NCBI RefSeq assembly: GCF_002013375.1
Contig: NZ_MAEW01000008.1
Span: 1-64,000, forward strand
From: Mycobacterium sp. D16Q13
Lineage (GTDB): Bacteria; Actinomycetota; Actinomycetes; Mycobacteriales; Mycobacteriaceae
DNA: 64,000 bases
Direction of reading: 5' to 3'
The notes under the pieces were generated by a model. It did not search any database, was not told where the DNA came from, and saw only the letters and a program-made list of their open reading frames with translations. Below are positions 43,857 to 51,618 of the stretch, one piece after another (within the stretch, counting starts at the first letter, position 1; each line of letters starts with the position of its first letter). The position numbers were made by a program, and so were the translations under genes.

Positions 43857-43874
43857 GGAGCGGCGACTGCTACG

Positions 43875-44081
43875 TCAGCTACGGCGCATGACGACCGCGG
43901 CACCGCCGGCGAGCACGATGACCACTGCCAGGACCAACGCCCATCCGAGACCGGCAATCCACCACACGGCGCCGAGAGCGGCCAGTACCGGGGCAGCCAC
44001 GAACAACGCCATCCCCGGGTGCTGACGGATCACCGCCAGCGCGGCATTTGCCCGCTGCTTGTCGATTTCCTTACCAGCCAT
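43875..44081 (-). CDS. Small two-helix membrane protein
   Basis: A 68-residue protein: a charged N-terminus (MAGKEIDKQRANAAL), two adjacent hydrophobic helices (about 25-42 and 45-63, VLAALGAVWWIAGLGWALVL) and a basic C-terminal RRS. No family function. It is probably a real short gene because it has a plausible start and a defined hairpin downstream. Confidence 0.6.
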   Translation of the reverse strand: MAGKEIDKQRANAALAVIRQHPGMALFVAAPVLAALGAVWWIAGLGWALVLAVVIVLAGGAAVVMRRS

Positions 44082-44245
44082 ATCACCAGCGTACTGCGCA
44101 TCTGGACGTCGGCCCGACAGCTTGATCCCGAATTTGTCGCCCAGCTGGATCGGATCCCTGACGCACCACCGTCGGCAACACGACAGGGCTCTTCGTAGAC
44201 CCTCTGCGCTGACGACATCATGGAATCAACGAGTAAGGTAATCCT

Positions 44246-45457
44246 GTGCTAAATCGACGGTCGTTCTTGGCGGCATCGGCTATCGCGATGACAACAGCAC
44301 CCTCAGCGTTTGCGGATACCGCAGAATTCGAGGGAGGCCCCGTATTGGCGCGTCGAGCGGTACTGCTCGATTGCGGCCGCAAAGCGTTCAGCGTCACGTG
44401 GGTACGGCGACTTGTTCGATACATGGCCACGCTGGGCCTCAACGAGTTGCAGTTGCACTTCGCAGACAACGGCCGGCTTGGCATCACCAGCGCCCGCCAC
44501 CCAGAGGTGAACGTCGCCCCCCAATGGGCCAGCAGCCAAGTGCGCGACATCGTCGACTTCGCCGCAGAGTGCGGGGTATCGGTGGTGCCTGAACTTGATA
44601 TGCCGGGCCATATTGGGTGGCTCCTCAGCGCACATCCGGAGTTCGCGATGTCCGGAGGTGGGGCAGACGGGGTGATTGACATAACCAATGACGCGGCAAT
44701 CGCCTTCCTCGACGACATCATCGACGAGTACGCTGAGCTCTTTGCAGGCAGCCCGCACTGGCATCTAGGCTTTGACGAAATCTTCAGTCCCTTTACCCAG
44801 GGGCAGGCGGCCGGGAGGCTCGCGGACATCGCCCGGGAAAAGTTCGGGCCATTGGCTAATGAGCACGATCTCATTACCGACGTCGCCAATCGTTACGTCA
44901 CTCAGCTTGCCCAACGGGGTTTCGGGGTCGGTGTCTGGAACGACACCCTGCTCAAGAGCGCGGTGGTCCCGCTGGACCGCACCGTGACCGTCAACTACTG
45001 GACCCGCTGGAATGACACCTATGCCGCCGCAGGTGATATCGCCGCAGCAGGGTATTCATTGCTCAACTACAACGATTACCTCTTGTACTACGCCTTAGCG
45101 CCCCAATATGAACACCCGACGGTTGAACGTATTCTGAAACTGTGGCGGCCGGAAGTCTTTAGCCCGAGGTTGCAGTTTGACCCACAAAGCTTGATCAAGG
45201 GAGGAACCCTGGTCATCGACTCCTCGGTACAGTCGATGTTTCCCAAGCCAGAATTTCAGATCCTGGACAGAAATGCAGATAACATAACCGGTGCAACCTT
45301 CTCGATTTGGGCCGACATGCCAGAAGCCGAGACCGAAGACCAGATATTTACCCATGTCAAAGAGCCCTTAGCGGCGTTTGCACTTAAAGCATGGAATCCC
45401 AATAGCAGCGTCACAGCAAACCGTGTTCGGCAAATCGTACGAGAAGCCACTGGCTGA
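44246..45457 (+). CDS. GH20 family beta-N-acetylhexosaminidase, secreted
   Basis: A 403-residue precursor. The N-terminus NRRSFLAASAIAMTTAPSAFA has a twin-Arg motif and hydrophobic core, suggesting Tat export. The single TIM-barrel GH20 domain has PELDMPGH (115-122) and the catalytic Asp-Glu pair in WHLGFDE (Asp177, Glu178; consensus HxGGDE). The usual N-terminal GH20b domain is absent. Probably removes terminal GlcNAc or GalNAc. GC content is clearly lower than neighbours, particularly in the last 500 bp, suggesting acquisition. It has no counterpart at this place in M. tuberculosis as far as I recall. Confidence 0.88.
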   Translation: MLNRRSFLAASAIAMTTAPSAFADTAEFEGGPVLARRAVLLDCGRKAFSVTWVRRLVRYMATLGLNELQLHFADNGRLGITSARHPEVNVAPQWASSQVRDIVDFAAECGVSVVPELDMPGHIGWLLSAHPEFAMSGGGADGVIDITNDAAIAFLDDIIDEYAELFAGSPHWHLGFDEIFSPFTQGQAAGRLADIAREKFGPLANEHDLITDVANRYVTQLAQRGFGVGVWNDTLLKSAVVPLDRTVTVNYWTRWNDTYAAAGDIAAAGYSLLNYNDYLLYYALAPQYEHPTVERILKLWRPEVFSPRLQFDPQSLIKGGTLVIDSSVQSMFPKPEFQILDRNADNITGATFSIWADMPEAETEDQIFTHVKEPLAAFALKAWNPNSSVTANRVRQIVREATG

Positions 45458-45544
45458 ACAAGCTACAGCACGCCAGAAGGCGAAAAACAGGCACGCTCCT
45501 GCTTGAGCCTCCAGCTCAGGGATTACGCGACGCCAAACGGATTG

Positions 45545-45712
45545 TCATTTTCCATTCGCCGCCAGCTCGATATCTCCGAAACCGCTGTGCGTCAGAATCT
45601 GCACCGCGCGCGGGCCGTGCTTGCAAACGCCCTTATCTAGACCAGGGCAATCCCACCAGTTGGCGTCCCAGACCTCCACGGGAAGCCAGAGACAGTTGGC
45701 TCGCTCACCCAC
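45545..45712 (-). CDS. Possible 55-residue protein or gene remnant
   Basis: From a GTG start, the frame encodes a 55-residue peptide with several Trp and Cys (VEVWDANWWDCPGL, KGVCKHGPRAVQI) ending in FGDIELAANGK. Composition looks protein-like, but no signal peptide or known domain is seen and there is no clear Shine-Dalgarno. It could be the surviving 3' end of a longer gene. The rest of this 270-bp gap holds only moderate dyads. Confidence 0.25.
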   Translation of the reverse strand: MGERANCLWLPVEVWDANWWDCPGLDKGVCKHGPRAVQILTHSGFGDIELAANGK

Positions 45713-45727
45713 CGCTACGGTGTGCTC

Positions 45728-46147
45728 ATGTCCTGTGTCTTCTGCGCCATTGTTGCCGGCGCGTCGCCATCGTTCCCCGTATACGAGGACGAGACGACAC
45801 TCGCCTTCCTCGATATCCGCCCCATCACCCGTGGACACACCTTGGTAATCCCGAAGTCCCACGCTCAGGACCTCACGGATCTGAAGCCCGATGATGCCGC
45901 CGCCATCATGACCGTGGGACAGCGAATCGCCAACGCCATGCGCGATTCGGAGCTGCAGAGCGAAGGCACCAACCTGGCCCTCAATGACGGCCGCGTCGCG
46001 TTCCAGACGGTCATGCACGCGCACCTGCATGTGGTGCCACGACGCGGGGGCGACAAACTTGCCTTCGCAAAGGGATTCATGATCCGTCGAGATCCCGACC
46101 TGGAATCCACAGCTCGCATCGTTCGCGAGGCAGTGCAAGCCAACTAG
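45728..46147 (+). CDS. HIT-family nucleotide hydrolase/transferase
   Basis: A 139-residue HIT protein. The N-terminal zinc-type Cys pair CVFCAIVAG starts the protein. The triad HAHLHVVPRR supplies the catalytic His. HIT proteins cleave AMP or NMP from nucleotide conjugates such as AMP-lysine. The ATG was chosen over an in-frame GTG two codons upstream because it gives the standard SCVFC N-terminus. In M. tuberculosis the equivalent region has Rv1262c. Confidence 0.92.
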   Translation: MSCVFCAIVAGASPSFPVYEDETTLAFLDIRPITRGHTLVIPKSHAQDLTDLKPDDAAAIMTVGQRIANAMRDSELQSEGTNLALNDGRVAFQTVMHAHLHVVPRRGGDKLAFAKGFMIRRDPDLESTARIVREAVQAN

Positions 46148-46148
46148 C

Positions 46149-46187
46149 AAAAATCACTCGACCACCCGCACTATCCGCTGATACGTT
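46149..46187 (+). promoter_or_regulatory. Candidate WhiB7-type promoter of the Tap-like pump
   Basis: An AAAAAT tract (46149-46154) lies 4 bp before a -35-like CGACCA (46159-46164). A -10-like TACGTT (46182-46187) follows after 17 nt, 9 bp before the ATG. WhiB7 AT-hook proteins bind an A/T-rich tract just upstream of the -35 of resistance genes, and tap (Rv1258c) belongs to the WhiB7 regulon. The match is by eye. Confidence 0.5.
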
Positions 46188-46196
46188 TTCGGCGAC

Positions 46197-47468
46197 ATGT
46201 CCACTCCGACGGCGGATTCGCCGACAATTGATCAGGTGAATCGCCGGCCGGTATTCCTGCTGCTCTTCGCATCTGTTGTGGCCGCCATCGGCAACGGTGT
46301 GTCGATCGTCGCGCTCCCCTGGCTAGTTCTGCAGCGCACCGGCTCTGCCGCGGATGCCGCAATCGTTGCCGCTGCCGGAACCTTGCCGCTGGTCTTCTCC
46401 ACCCTGATCTCGGGAACGGCGGTCGACTTCTTCGGACGCCGCAAGATGTCGATCATCTCCGACGTCCTGTCGCTGTTATCCGTTTCGGCCATACCGATTC
46501 TGGCCATGACCACCGGACTCAGCGTGCCGCTGCTCGCGGCTCTCGCCGCGGTCGGTGCCATCTTCGACCCCGCCGGAATCACCGCACGTGAATCGATGCT
46601 GCCCGCCGCCGCGAAGGCTGCCGGCTGGTCGCTCGACCAGATGAACAGCATGTACGAGGCGGTGTTCAACGTCGCGTACATCGTGGGCCCGGGTCTGGGC
46701 GGTCTGCTGATCGCCTCCATCGGCGGCGTCAACACCATGTGGGCCACCGCGTCGACCTTCGTCGTGTCCGTCGCGGCAATCACCTTCCTCAAGGTCGAGG
46801 GTGGCGGGAAACCGGCCGCCGAAACCAAGCCCACCGGCGTCATCAGCGGTGTGGTCGAGGGATTGAAATTCGTCTGGAACGTCAAGATCCTGCGCACCTT
46901 GGCGCTTATCGACATGGCCATCACAGCGCTCTATCTGCCCATCGAAAGTGTGCTGCTGCCCAAGCACTTCAGCGATGCCGGGACTCCCCAGCAGCTCGGC
47001 TGGATACTCATGTCCATCTCGGTCGGCGGGCTGCTCGGTGCTCTCGGGTACGCCACCATGGTGCGCCACGTCCAACGCCGCACCATCATGCTGTGTGCCA
47101 CCTTCACCGCCGGCATCACCACGCTGGGCATGTCTTTCCTGCCACCCATCGCGGTCCTGCTGATGCTCGGAGCATGCCTGGGCTTCATCTACGGACCAGT
47201 GGCGCCGATCGCCAACTACGTCATGCAGACCCGCTCCCCCGAGCACTTGCGCGGGCGGGTGGTGGGCGTCATGACGTCCACGGCATACTGCGCCGGGCCG
47301 CTCGGGTTCATGCTCGCCGGCCCCATCGCCGACAAGTTTGGCGTTGCCTCGACCCTGACGATCATCGGAATACCGATGCTCCTGATCGCCGTCGCCAGCA
47401 CTCGGATGCCCGTCTTACGAGAGTTGGACCGCGAGGAACAGCAGCCCCACAAGGATCCCACTCGGTAG
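46197..47468 (+). CDS. tap: Tap-like multidrug MFS efflux pump
   Basis: A 423-residue MFS transporter with twelve helices and motif A near AVDFFGRRKMSIISD. Its position before an oxidoreductase and CYP130 matches M. tuberculosis Rv1258c, the Tap pump exporting tetracyclines and some aminoglycosides. M. abscessus has an orthologue known as MAB_1409c. There is no Shine-Dalgarno; a -10-like element 9 bp before the ATG suggests a nearly leaderless mRNA. It is followed after 10 bp by the SDR gene. Orthology is from memory and context. Confidence 0.85.
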   Translation: MSTPTADSPTIDQVNRRPVFLLLFASVVAAIGNGVSIVALPWLVLQRTGSAADAAIVAAAGTLPLVFSTLISGTAVDFFGRRKMSIISDVLSLLSVSAIPILAMTTGLSVPLLAALAAVGAIFDPAGITARESMLPAAAKAAGWSLDQMNSMYEAVFNVAYIVGPGLGGLLIASIGGVNTMWATASTFVVSVAAITFLKVEGGGKPAAETKPTGVISGVVEGLKFVWNVKILRTLALIDMAITALYLPIESVLLPKHFSDAGTPQQLGWILMSISVGGLLGALGYATMVRHVQRRTIMLCATFTAGITTLGMSFLPPIAVLLMLGACLGFIYGPVAPIANYVMQTRSPEHLRGRVVGVMTSTAYCAGPLGFMLAGPIADKFGVASTLTIIGIPMLLIAVASTRMPVLRELDREEQQPHKDPTR

Positions 47469-47478
47469 GGTCGGCTCC

Positions 47479-48312
47479 GTGGCTGACTTCGAGGGAAGAA
47501 TTGCACTAATCACCGGCGGCGCACGCGGCATGGGTCGTTCACACGCCCTGGCGCTCGCCGAGGCGGGCGCCGATATCGCGATCTGTGATCGCTGTGAGAA
47601 CAGCGATGTCGTCGGGTACCCGCTGGCTACCGAGGATGACCTCGCCGAGACGGTCGCCATGGTGGAAAATACCGGACGCCAGTGCATCTCGGCCAAGGTC
47701 GACGTGAAGGATCGCGCCGCACTGGAATCGTTTGTCGCCGAAACCGAGGACTCACTCGGCGGAATCGACATCGCCATCACCAACGCCGGTATCAGCACCA
47801 TCGCGCTGCTGCCCGAGGTTGACTCCGCTCAGTGGGACGAGGTCATCGGCACCAATCTCACCGGCACCTTCAACACCATCGCGGCTGTGGCGCCCGGCAT
47901 GATCAAGCGGAACTACGGCCGCATCATCACGGTCTCCTCAATGCTCGGGCACAGCGCGACATGGGCTCAGGCGTCCTATGTCTCGTCCAAGTGGGGTGTC
48001 ATCGGGCTGACGAAGGTCGCCGCACATGACCTCGTCGGCTACGGCATCACCGTCAACGCCGTCGCACCGGGAAACGTCGAAACTCCCATGACCCAAAATG
48101 ATTTCGTATTCGGCACCATGCGGCCTGACCTGGAGAAGCCCACACTCAAGGACGTCGAATCCGTCTTCGCGTCGCTGCACCTGCAGTACGCACCCTTCCT
48201 CAAGCCCGCGGAGGTCACCCGTGCCGTGTTGTTCCTGGCCGACGAGGCCAGCTCACACATCACCGGCACGGTGCTGCCGATCGACGCCGGCGCGACAGCA
48301 CGGATGATATGA
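47479..48312 (+). CDS. Mycofactocin-type SDR family oxidoreductase
   Basis: A 277-residue short-chain dehydrogenase. The NAD loop is TGGARGMGRSHA (residues 12-23) and the catalytic YxxxK is in SYVSSKWGVIG. The extra segment with GYPLATEDDLAETVAMVENTGRQ after the second beta strand is typical of the mycofactocin-coupled SDR subfamily, whose bound NAD(H) is recycled by the peptide-derived redox cofactor mycofactocin. Starts at GTG and overlaps the next flavin oxidase by 4 bp. Substrate is unknown; a secondary alcohol is inferred. Confidence 0.9.
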   Translation: MADFEGRIALITGGARGMGRSHALALAEAGADIAICDRCENSDVVGYPLATEDDLAETVAMVENTGRQCISAKVDVKDRAALESFVAETEDSLGGIDIAITNAGISTIALLPEVDSAQWDEVIGTNLTGTFNTIAAVAPGMIKRNYGRIITVSSMLGHSATWAQASYVSSKWGVIGLTKVAAHDLVGYGITVNAVAPGNVETPMTQNDFVFGTMRPDLEKPTLKDVESVFASLHLQYAPFLKPAEVTRAVLFLADEASSHITGTVLPIDAGATARMI

Positions 48313-49676
48313 GCCAGACCGCCCTCCACGAGCTCGCGACGACCCTCGGCGAGGGCGCGGTCATCACCGACCCCGATATCACCGCCTCCTATCGACAGGA
48401 CCGCGCCTTCGATCCAGACGCCGGAACGCCTCTCGCGGTGGTACGTCCCAGCAGCACGGAAGAGGTTTCGGCGACCCTGAAATGGGCCAGCGCGCATCAC
48501 ATCCCCGTCGTTCCCCGTGGTGCGGGAACCGGGTTATCCGGCGGTTCCACCGCCCAGGACGGCGCCATCGTGTTGTCGACCGAGCGGATGCGCGCCATCT
48601 CCATCGACACCACCACTCGTGTGGCGATCGCCCAGCCCGGCGCTCTCAACGCGGAAGTCAAGGCCACTGCTGCCGAACATGGCCTGTGGTACCCGCCGGA
48701 TCCATCATCCTTCGAGATCTGCAGCATCGGCGGCAACATCGCGACCAACGCCGGCGGACTGTGTTGCGTCAAGTACGGAGTCACCACCGATTACGTGCTG
48801 GGTATGCACATCGTCCTAGCCGACGGCACGATCCTGCGACTGGGTGGGCCACGTCTGAAAGATGTTGCTGGACTGAGCCTTACGAAACTCTTTGTCGGCA
48901 GCGAGGGCACACTCGGCGTGATTACCGAGGTCACTCTGCGGCTATTGCCCCCGCAACCGCCGCCGTGCACCGTGGTGGCGACATTCAATTCGGTGACCGA
49001 GGCCGCCGACGCGGTGCTCGCGATCACCGCGCTGATCCGGCCCTCCATGCTGGAGTTCATGGACTCGGTGGCGATCAACGCGGTCGAGGACAAACTGAGA
49101 ATGGGACTGGACCGCGAGGCCGCCGCCATGCTCGTCGCCCGCTCCGATGAACGCGGGAAGACCTCCGCGGAGGATGCCGAGCTCATCGCGCAGATCTTCA
49201 CCGATCATCATGCCGCCGAGGTCTTTTCCACCGATGACCAAGACGAGGGCGAGGCATTCGTCGCGGCACGAAGGTTCGCCATTCCGGCCGTGGAGGCAAA
49301 GGGCACCTTGCTGCTCGAAGACGTGGGCGTCCCGCTGCCGAAGCTGGCCGAACTGGTGAAGGGCGTGGAAGCCATTGCCGCACAACACCGGTTGCTCATC
49401 TCGGTAATCGCACACGCCGGCGACGGCAACACCCATCCGCTGATCGTGCACGACCCCACCGACCCCAACGAATCGCAGCGTGCCCATGCCGCATTCGGCG
49501 AGATCATGAACTTGGCGATCTCACTGGGAGGCACCATCACCGGCGAGCACGGCGTGGGGCGGCTCAAAAAGCCATGGCTGGGCGGCCAGGTCGGCCCGGA
49601 GGTGCTGGAGGTCAACCGCCGAATCAAGCAGGCACTTGACCCCGAGGGCATCCTCAACCCCGGCACCCTGATCTAG
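48309..49676 (+). CDS. GlcD-like FAD-linked oxidase
   Basis: A 455-residue flavoprotein of the PCMH/VAO type. The FAD-binding segment PVVPRGAGTGLSGG (about 62-75) and SIGGNIATNAGG are followed by the C-terminal FAD-linked oxidase domain ending with SLGGTITGEHGVGRLKKPWL. Enzymes of this family oxidise 2-hydroxyacids such as glycolate or D-lactate. Translationally coupled to the SDR gene (ATGA overlap). The M. tuberculosis counterpart at this locus is Rv1257c. The two enzymes may act in sequence. Confidence 0.92.
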   Translation: MSQTALHELATTLGEGAVITDPDITASYRQDRAFDPDAGTPLAVVRPSSTEEVSATLKWASAHHIPVVPRGAGTGLSGGSTAQDGAIVLSTERMRAISIDTTTRVAIAQPGALNAEVKATAAEHGLWYPPDPSSFEICSIGGNIATNAGGLCCVKYGVTTDYVLGMHIVLADGTILRLGGPRLKDVAGLSLTKLFVGSEGTLGVITEVTLRLLPPQPPPCTVVATFNSVTEAADAVLAITALIRPSMLEFMDSVAINAVEDKLRMGLDREAAAMLVARSDERGKTSAEDAELIAQIFTDHHAAEVFSTDDQDEGEAFVAARRFAIPAVEAKGTLLLEDVGVPLPKLAELVKGVEAIAAQHRLLISVIAHAGDGNTHPLIVHDPTDPNESQRAHAAFGEIMNLAISLGGTITGEHGVGRLKKPWLGGQVGPEVLEVNRRIKQALDPEGILNPGTLI

Positions 49677-49690
49677 TTCCTCACTGGATA

Positions 49691-49732
49691 TTGACACATT
49701 AGGTGACATGCCTTACACATAAGACATGTCAC
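49691..49732 (+). promoter_or_regulatory. Leaderless CYP130 promoter with inverted repeat
   Basis: Consensus -35 TTGACA (49691-49696) and -10-like TACACA (49714-49719) are 17 nt apart. The -10 ends 6 bp before the start ATG (49726), so the transcript is leaderless. A perfect inverted repeat, GTGACATG (49703-49710) and CATGTCAC (49725-49732), brackets the -10 and covers the start codon. Half-site centres are 22 bp apart, two helical turns, suiting a dimeric repressor such as the TetR encoded downstream. Confidence 0.7.
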
Positions 49733-50967
49733 TCGATGTGTCTCATGCGGTTGTGCCGCGTTATGTCCCCGGAGCCGCGGACAACTGGACCAATCCCTGG
49801 CCCATGTACGCGGCGCTGCGTGATCACGACCCGGTGCACCATGTGGTGCCCGAGCACACGCCCACCGACGACTATTACGTGCTCACCCGGCATGCCGACG
49901 TCTACGAAGCGGCTCGTGACTGGGAAACGTTCTCCTCTGCGCGGGGTCTCACCGTCATGTACGGCGATCTGGAGAAGACCGGCATGGGCGACAACCCGCC
50001 CATGGTCATGCAGGACCCGCCCACGCATACCGACTTCCGCAAGCTCGTCTCCCGCGGATTCACACCGCGACAGGTCACCGCCGTGGAGCCCAAGGTGCGC
50101 GAGTTCGTGGTGGAGCGCCTTGAGCGCCTCAAGGAACGCGGCGAGGGCGATATCGTCGTCGAGCTGTTCAAGCCCCTGCCCTCGATGGTCGTCGCGCACT
50201 ATCTCGGGGTGCCCGAAGAGGACCGCGCACAGTTCGACATCTGGACCGACGGCATCGTCGCGGCAGCGGCCGGCGGTGCGATCGACATCGAGACCATGCA
50301 GGGCGAGGTCGCTCAGACCATCGGTGAACTGATGATGTACTTCACCGGACTCATCGAGCGGCGACGCGCCGAACCCGAGGACGACACCGTGTCCCACCTC
50401 GTTGCCGCCGGAGTGGGAGCCGACGGAGACATCAGCGGAACGCTTCAAATCCTCGGATTCGCGTTCACCATGGTGACCGGCGGCAACGACACAACCACCG
50501 GAATGCTCGGCGGTGCAATACAACTGCTGCACCAGAATCCCGATCAACGCCAGAAACTGATCGACGATCCCTCACTCATCCCGGGGGCAGTCGAGGAGTT
50601 TCTGCGCCTGACGTCTCCGGTGCAGGGTCTGGCGCGAACCGCGACCCGCGACGTCACTTTCGGCGACACCACCATTGCCGCGGGGCGGCGTGCGCTACTG
50701 CTCTATGGCAGCGCCAACCGGGACGAGCGCGAGTACGGCGAAGATGCGGGCGAATTGGATGTGCTCCGAAAGCCACGCAACATCCTCACCTTCAGCCACG
50801 GGAATCACCACTGCCTGGGAGCCGCCGCGGCTCGTATGCAGTCACGGGTAGCTCTCGAGGAACTGCTCACCCGCATACCGGATTTCGAGGTCAACCTCGA
50901 CGGGGTCACCTGGGCGGGCGGCTCGTATGTGCGAAGGCCCCTGACGGTACCCATCCACGTGCGATGA
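49726..50967 (+). CDS. Cytochrome P450 CYP130
   Basis: A 413-residue P450. I-helix MVTGGNDTTTGMLGG, ExxR in EEFLRLTSP, haem loop FSHGNHHCLGAAAARMQ with axial Cys. From memory the sequence runs closely parallel to M. tuberculosis CYP130 (Rv1256c), including WPNPWPMY-like, PPMVMQDPPTHTDFRKLVSRGFTPRQV and SYVRRPL. CYP130 binds antifungal azoles and can N-demethylate arylamines; the natural substrate is unknown. No Shine-Dalgarno is present; a promoter -10 sits 6 bp upstream. It lies between the flavin oxidase and TetR genes. Confidence 0.95.
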   Translation: MSLDVSHAVVPRYVPGAADNWTNPWPMYAALRDHDPVHHVVPEHTPTDDYYVLTRHADVYEAARDWETFSSARGLTVMYGDLEKTGMGDNPPMVMQDPPTHTDFRKLVSRGFTPRQVTAVEPKVREFVVERLERLKERGEGDIVVELFKPLPSMVVAHYLGVPEEDRAQFDIWTDGIVAAAAGGAIDIETMQGEVAQTIGELMMYFTGLIERRRAEPEDDTVSHLVAAGVGADGDISGTLQILGFAFTMVTGGNDTTTGMLGGAIQLLHQNPDQRQKLIDDPSLIPGAVEEFLRLTSPVQGLARTATRDVTFGDTTIAAGRRALLLYGSANRDEREYGEDAGELDVLRKPRNILTFSHGNHHCLGAAAARMQSRVALEELLTRIPDFEVNLDGVTWAGGSYVRRPLTVPIHVR

Positions 50968-51006
50968 TCTTGCGATGAGCCGATTGCGCGAAGAGCGCGA
51001 ACCAGC

Positions 51007-51618
51007 ATGAGCTGGTTGGCCGACACGAGGACATCGGTGGCCGCCGAGAAAATTCTCGACGCGGCCGCCGAGCTGTTCGTGCGTGACGGCGTCGCCGCTG
51101 TCGGCATGAACGAGATCGCCAAGGCCGCCGGCTGTTCCCGGGCGACTCTGTACCGGTACTTCGAGAATCGCGAGGCGCTACACATCGCTTATGTGCACCG
51201 CGAGGCCAGGGCCATCACCGGGCAGGTCACCGCAGCGGTCGCCGACATCGACGATCCGACGGAGCGTCTGGTCAGCGCCGTGCTCATCAGCCTCGGCTTG
51301 GTCCGTGACAACCCGGCCCTATCGGCCTGGTTCCGCCCTGGCGAATATGTCGGCGGTTCGCTGGCGTTGCATTCGGAGGTGCTGAACGCCATGGTGTCGG
51401 CGTTTGTCAACGGGACAGTGGCGGATTCCGAATCTCACCTGCGAGCCAAATGGTATGTCCGGATGATTATCTCGCTGCTTTCCTACCCCGAGGACAACCC
51501 CGAGGACGAGCGCACTCTCATCACTGAGTTCGTTGCGCCAATGATTTCCGTAGACGTGAACCCCACGCCAGCAGCATCTGCGCAGCCCGGTGGATCAGCC
51601 ACGACGCAGGCACGCTGA
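51007..51618 (+). CDS. TetR-family regulator next to CYP130
   Basis: A 203-residue repressor. HTH: GMNEIAKAAGCSRATLYRYFENREAL (about 35-60). It begins 39 bp after the CYP130 stop and is likely co-transcribed with it. The inverted repeat over the CYP130 start is its most likely operator. Homologue: Rv1255c. The final 98 bp overlap the convergent acyltransferase gene. Confidence 0.88.
   Translation: MSWLADTRTSVAAEKILDAAAELFVRDGVAAVGMNEIAKAAGCSRATLYRYFENREALHIAYVHREARAITGQVTAAVADIDDPTERLVSAVLISLGLVRDNPALSAWFRPGEYVGGSLALHSEVLNAMVSAFVNGTVADSESHLRAKWYVRMIISLLSYPEDNPEDERTLITEFVAPMISVDVNPTPAASAQPGGSATTQAR

Noticed and set aside
45722..46150. Leftward extension of the 55-residue frame through the HIT gene
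   Set aside because: That part mirrors HIT codons and lacks protein-like composition.
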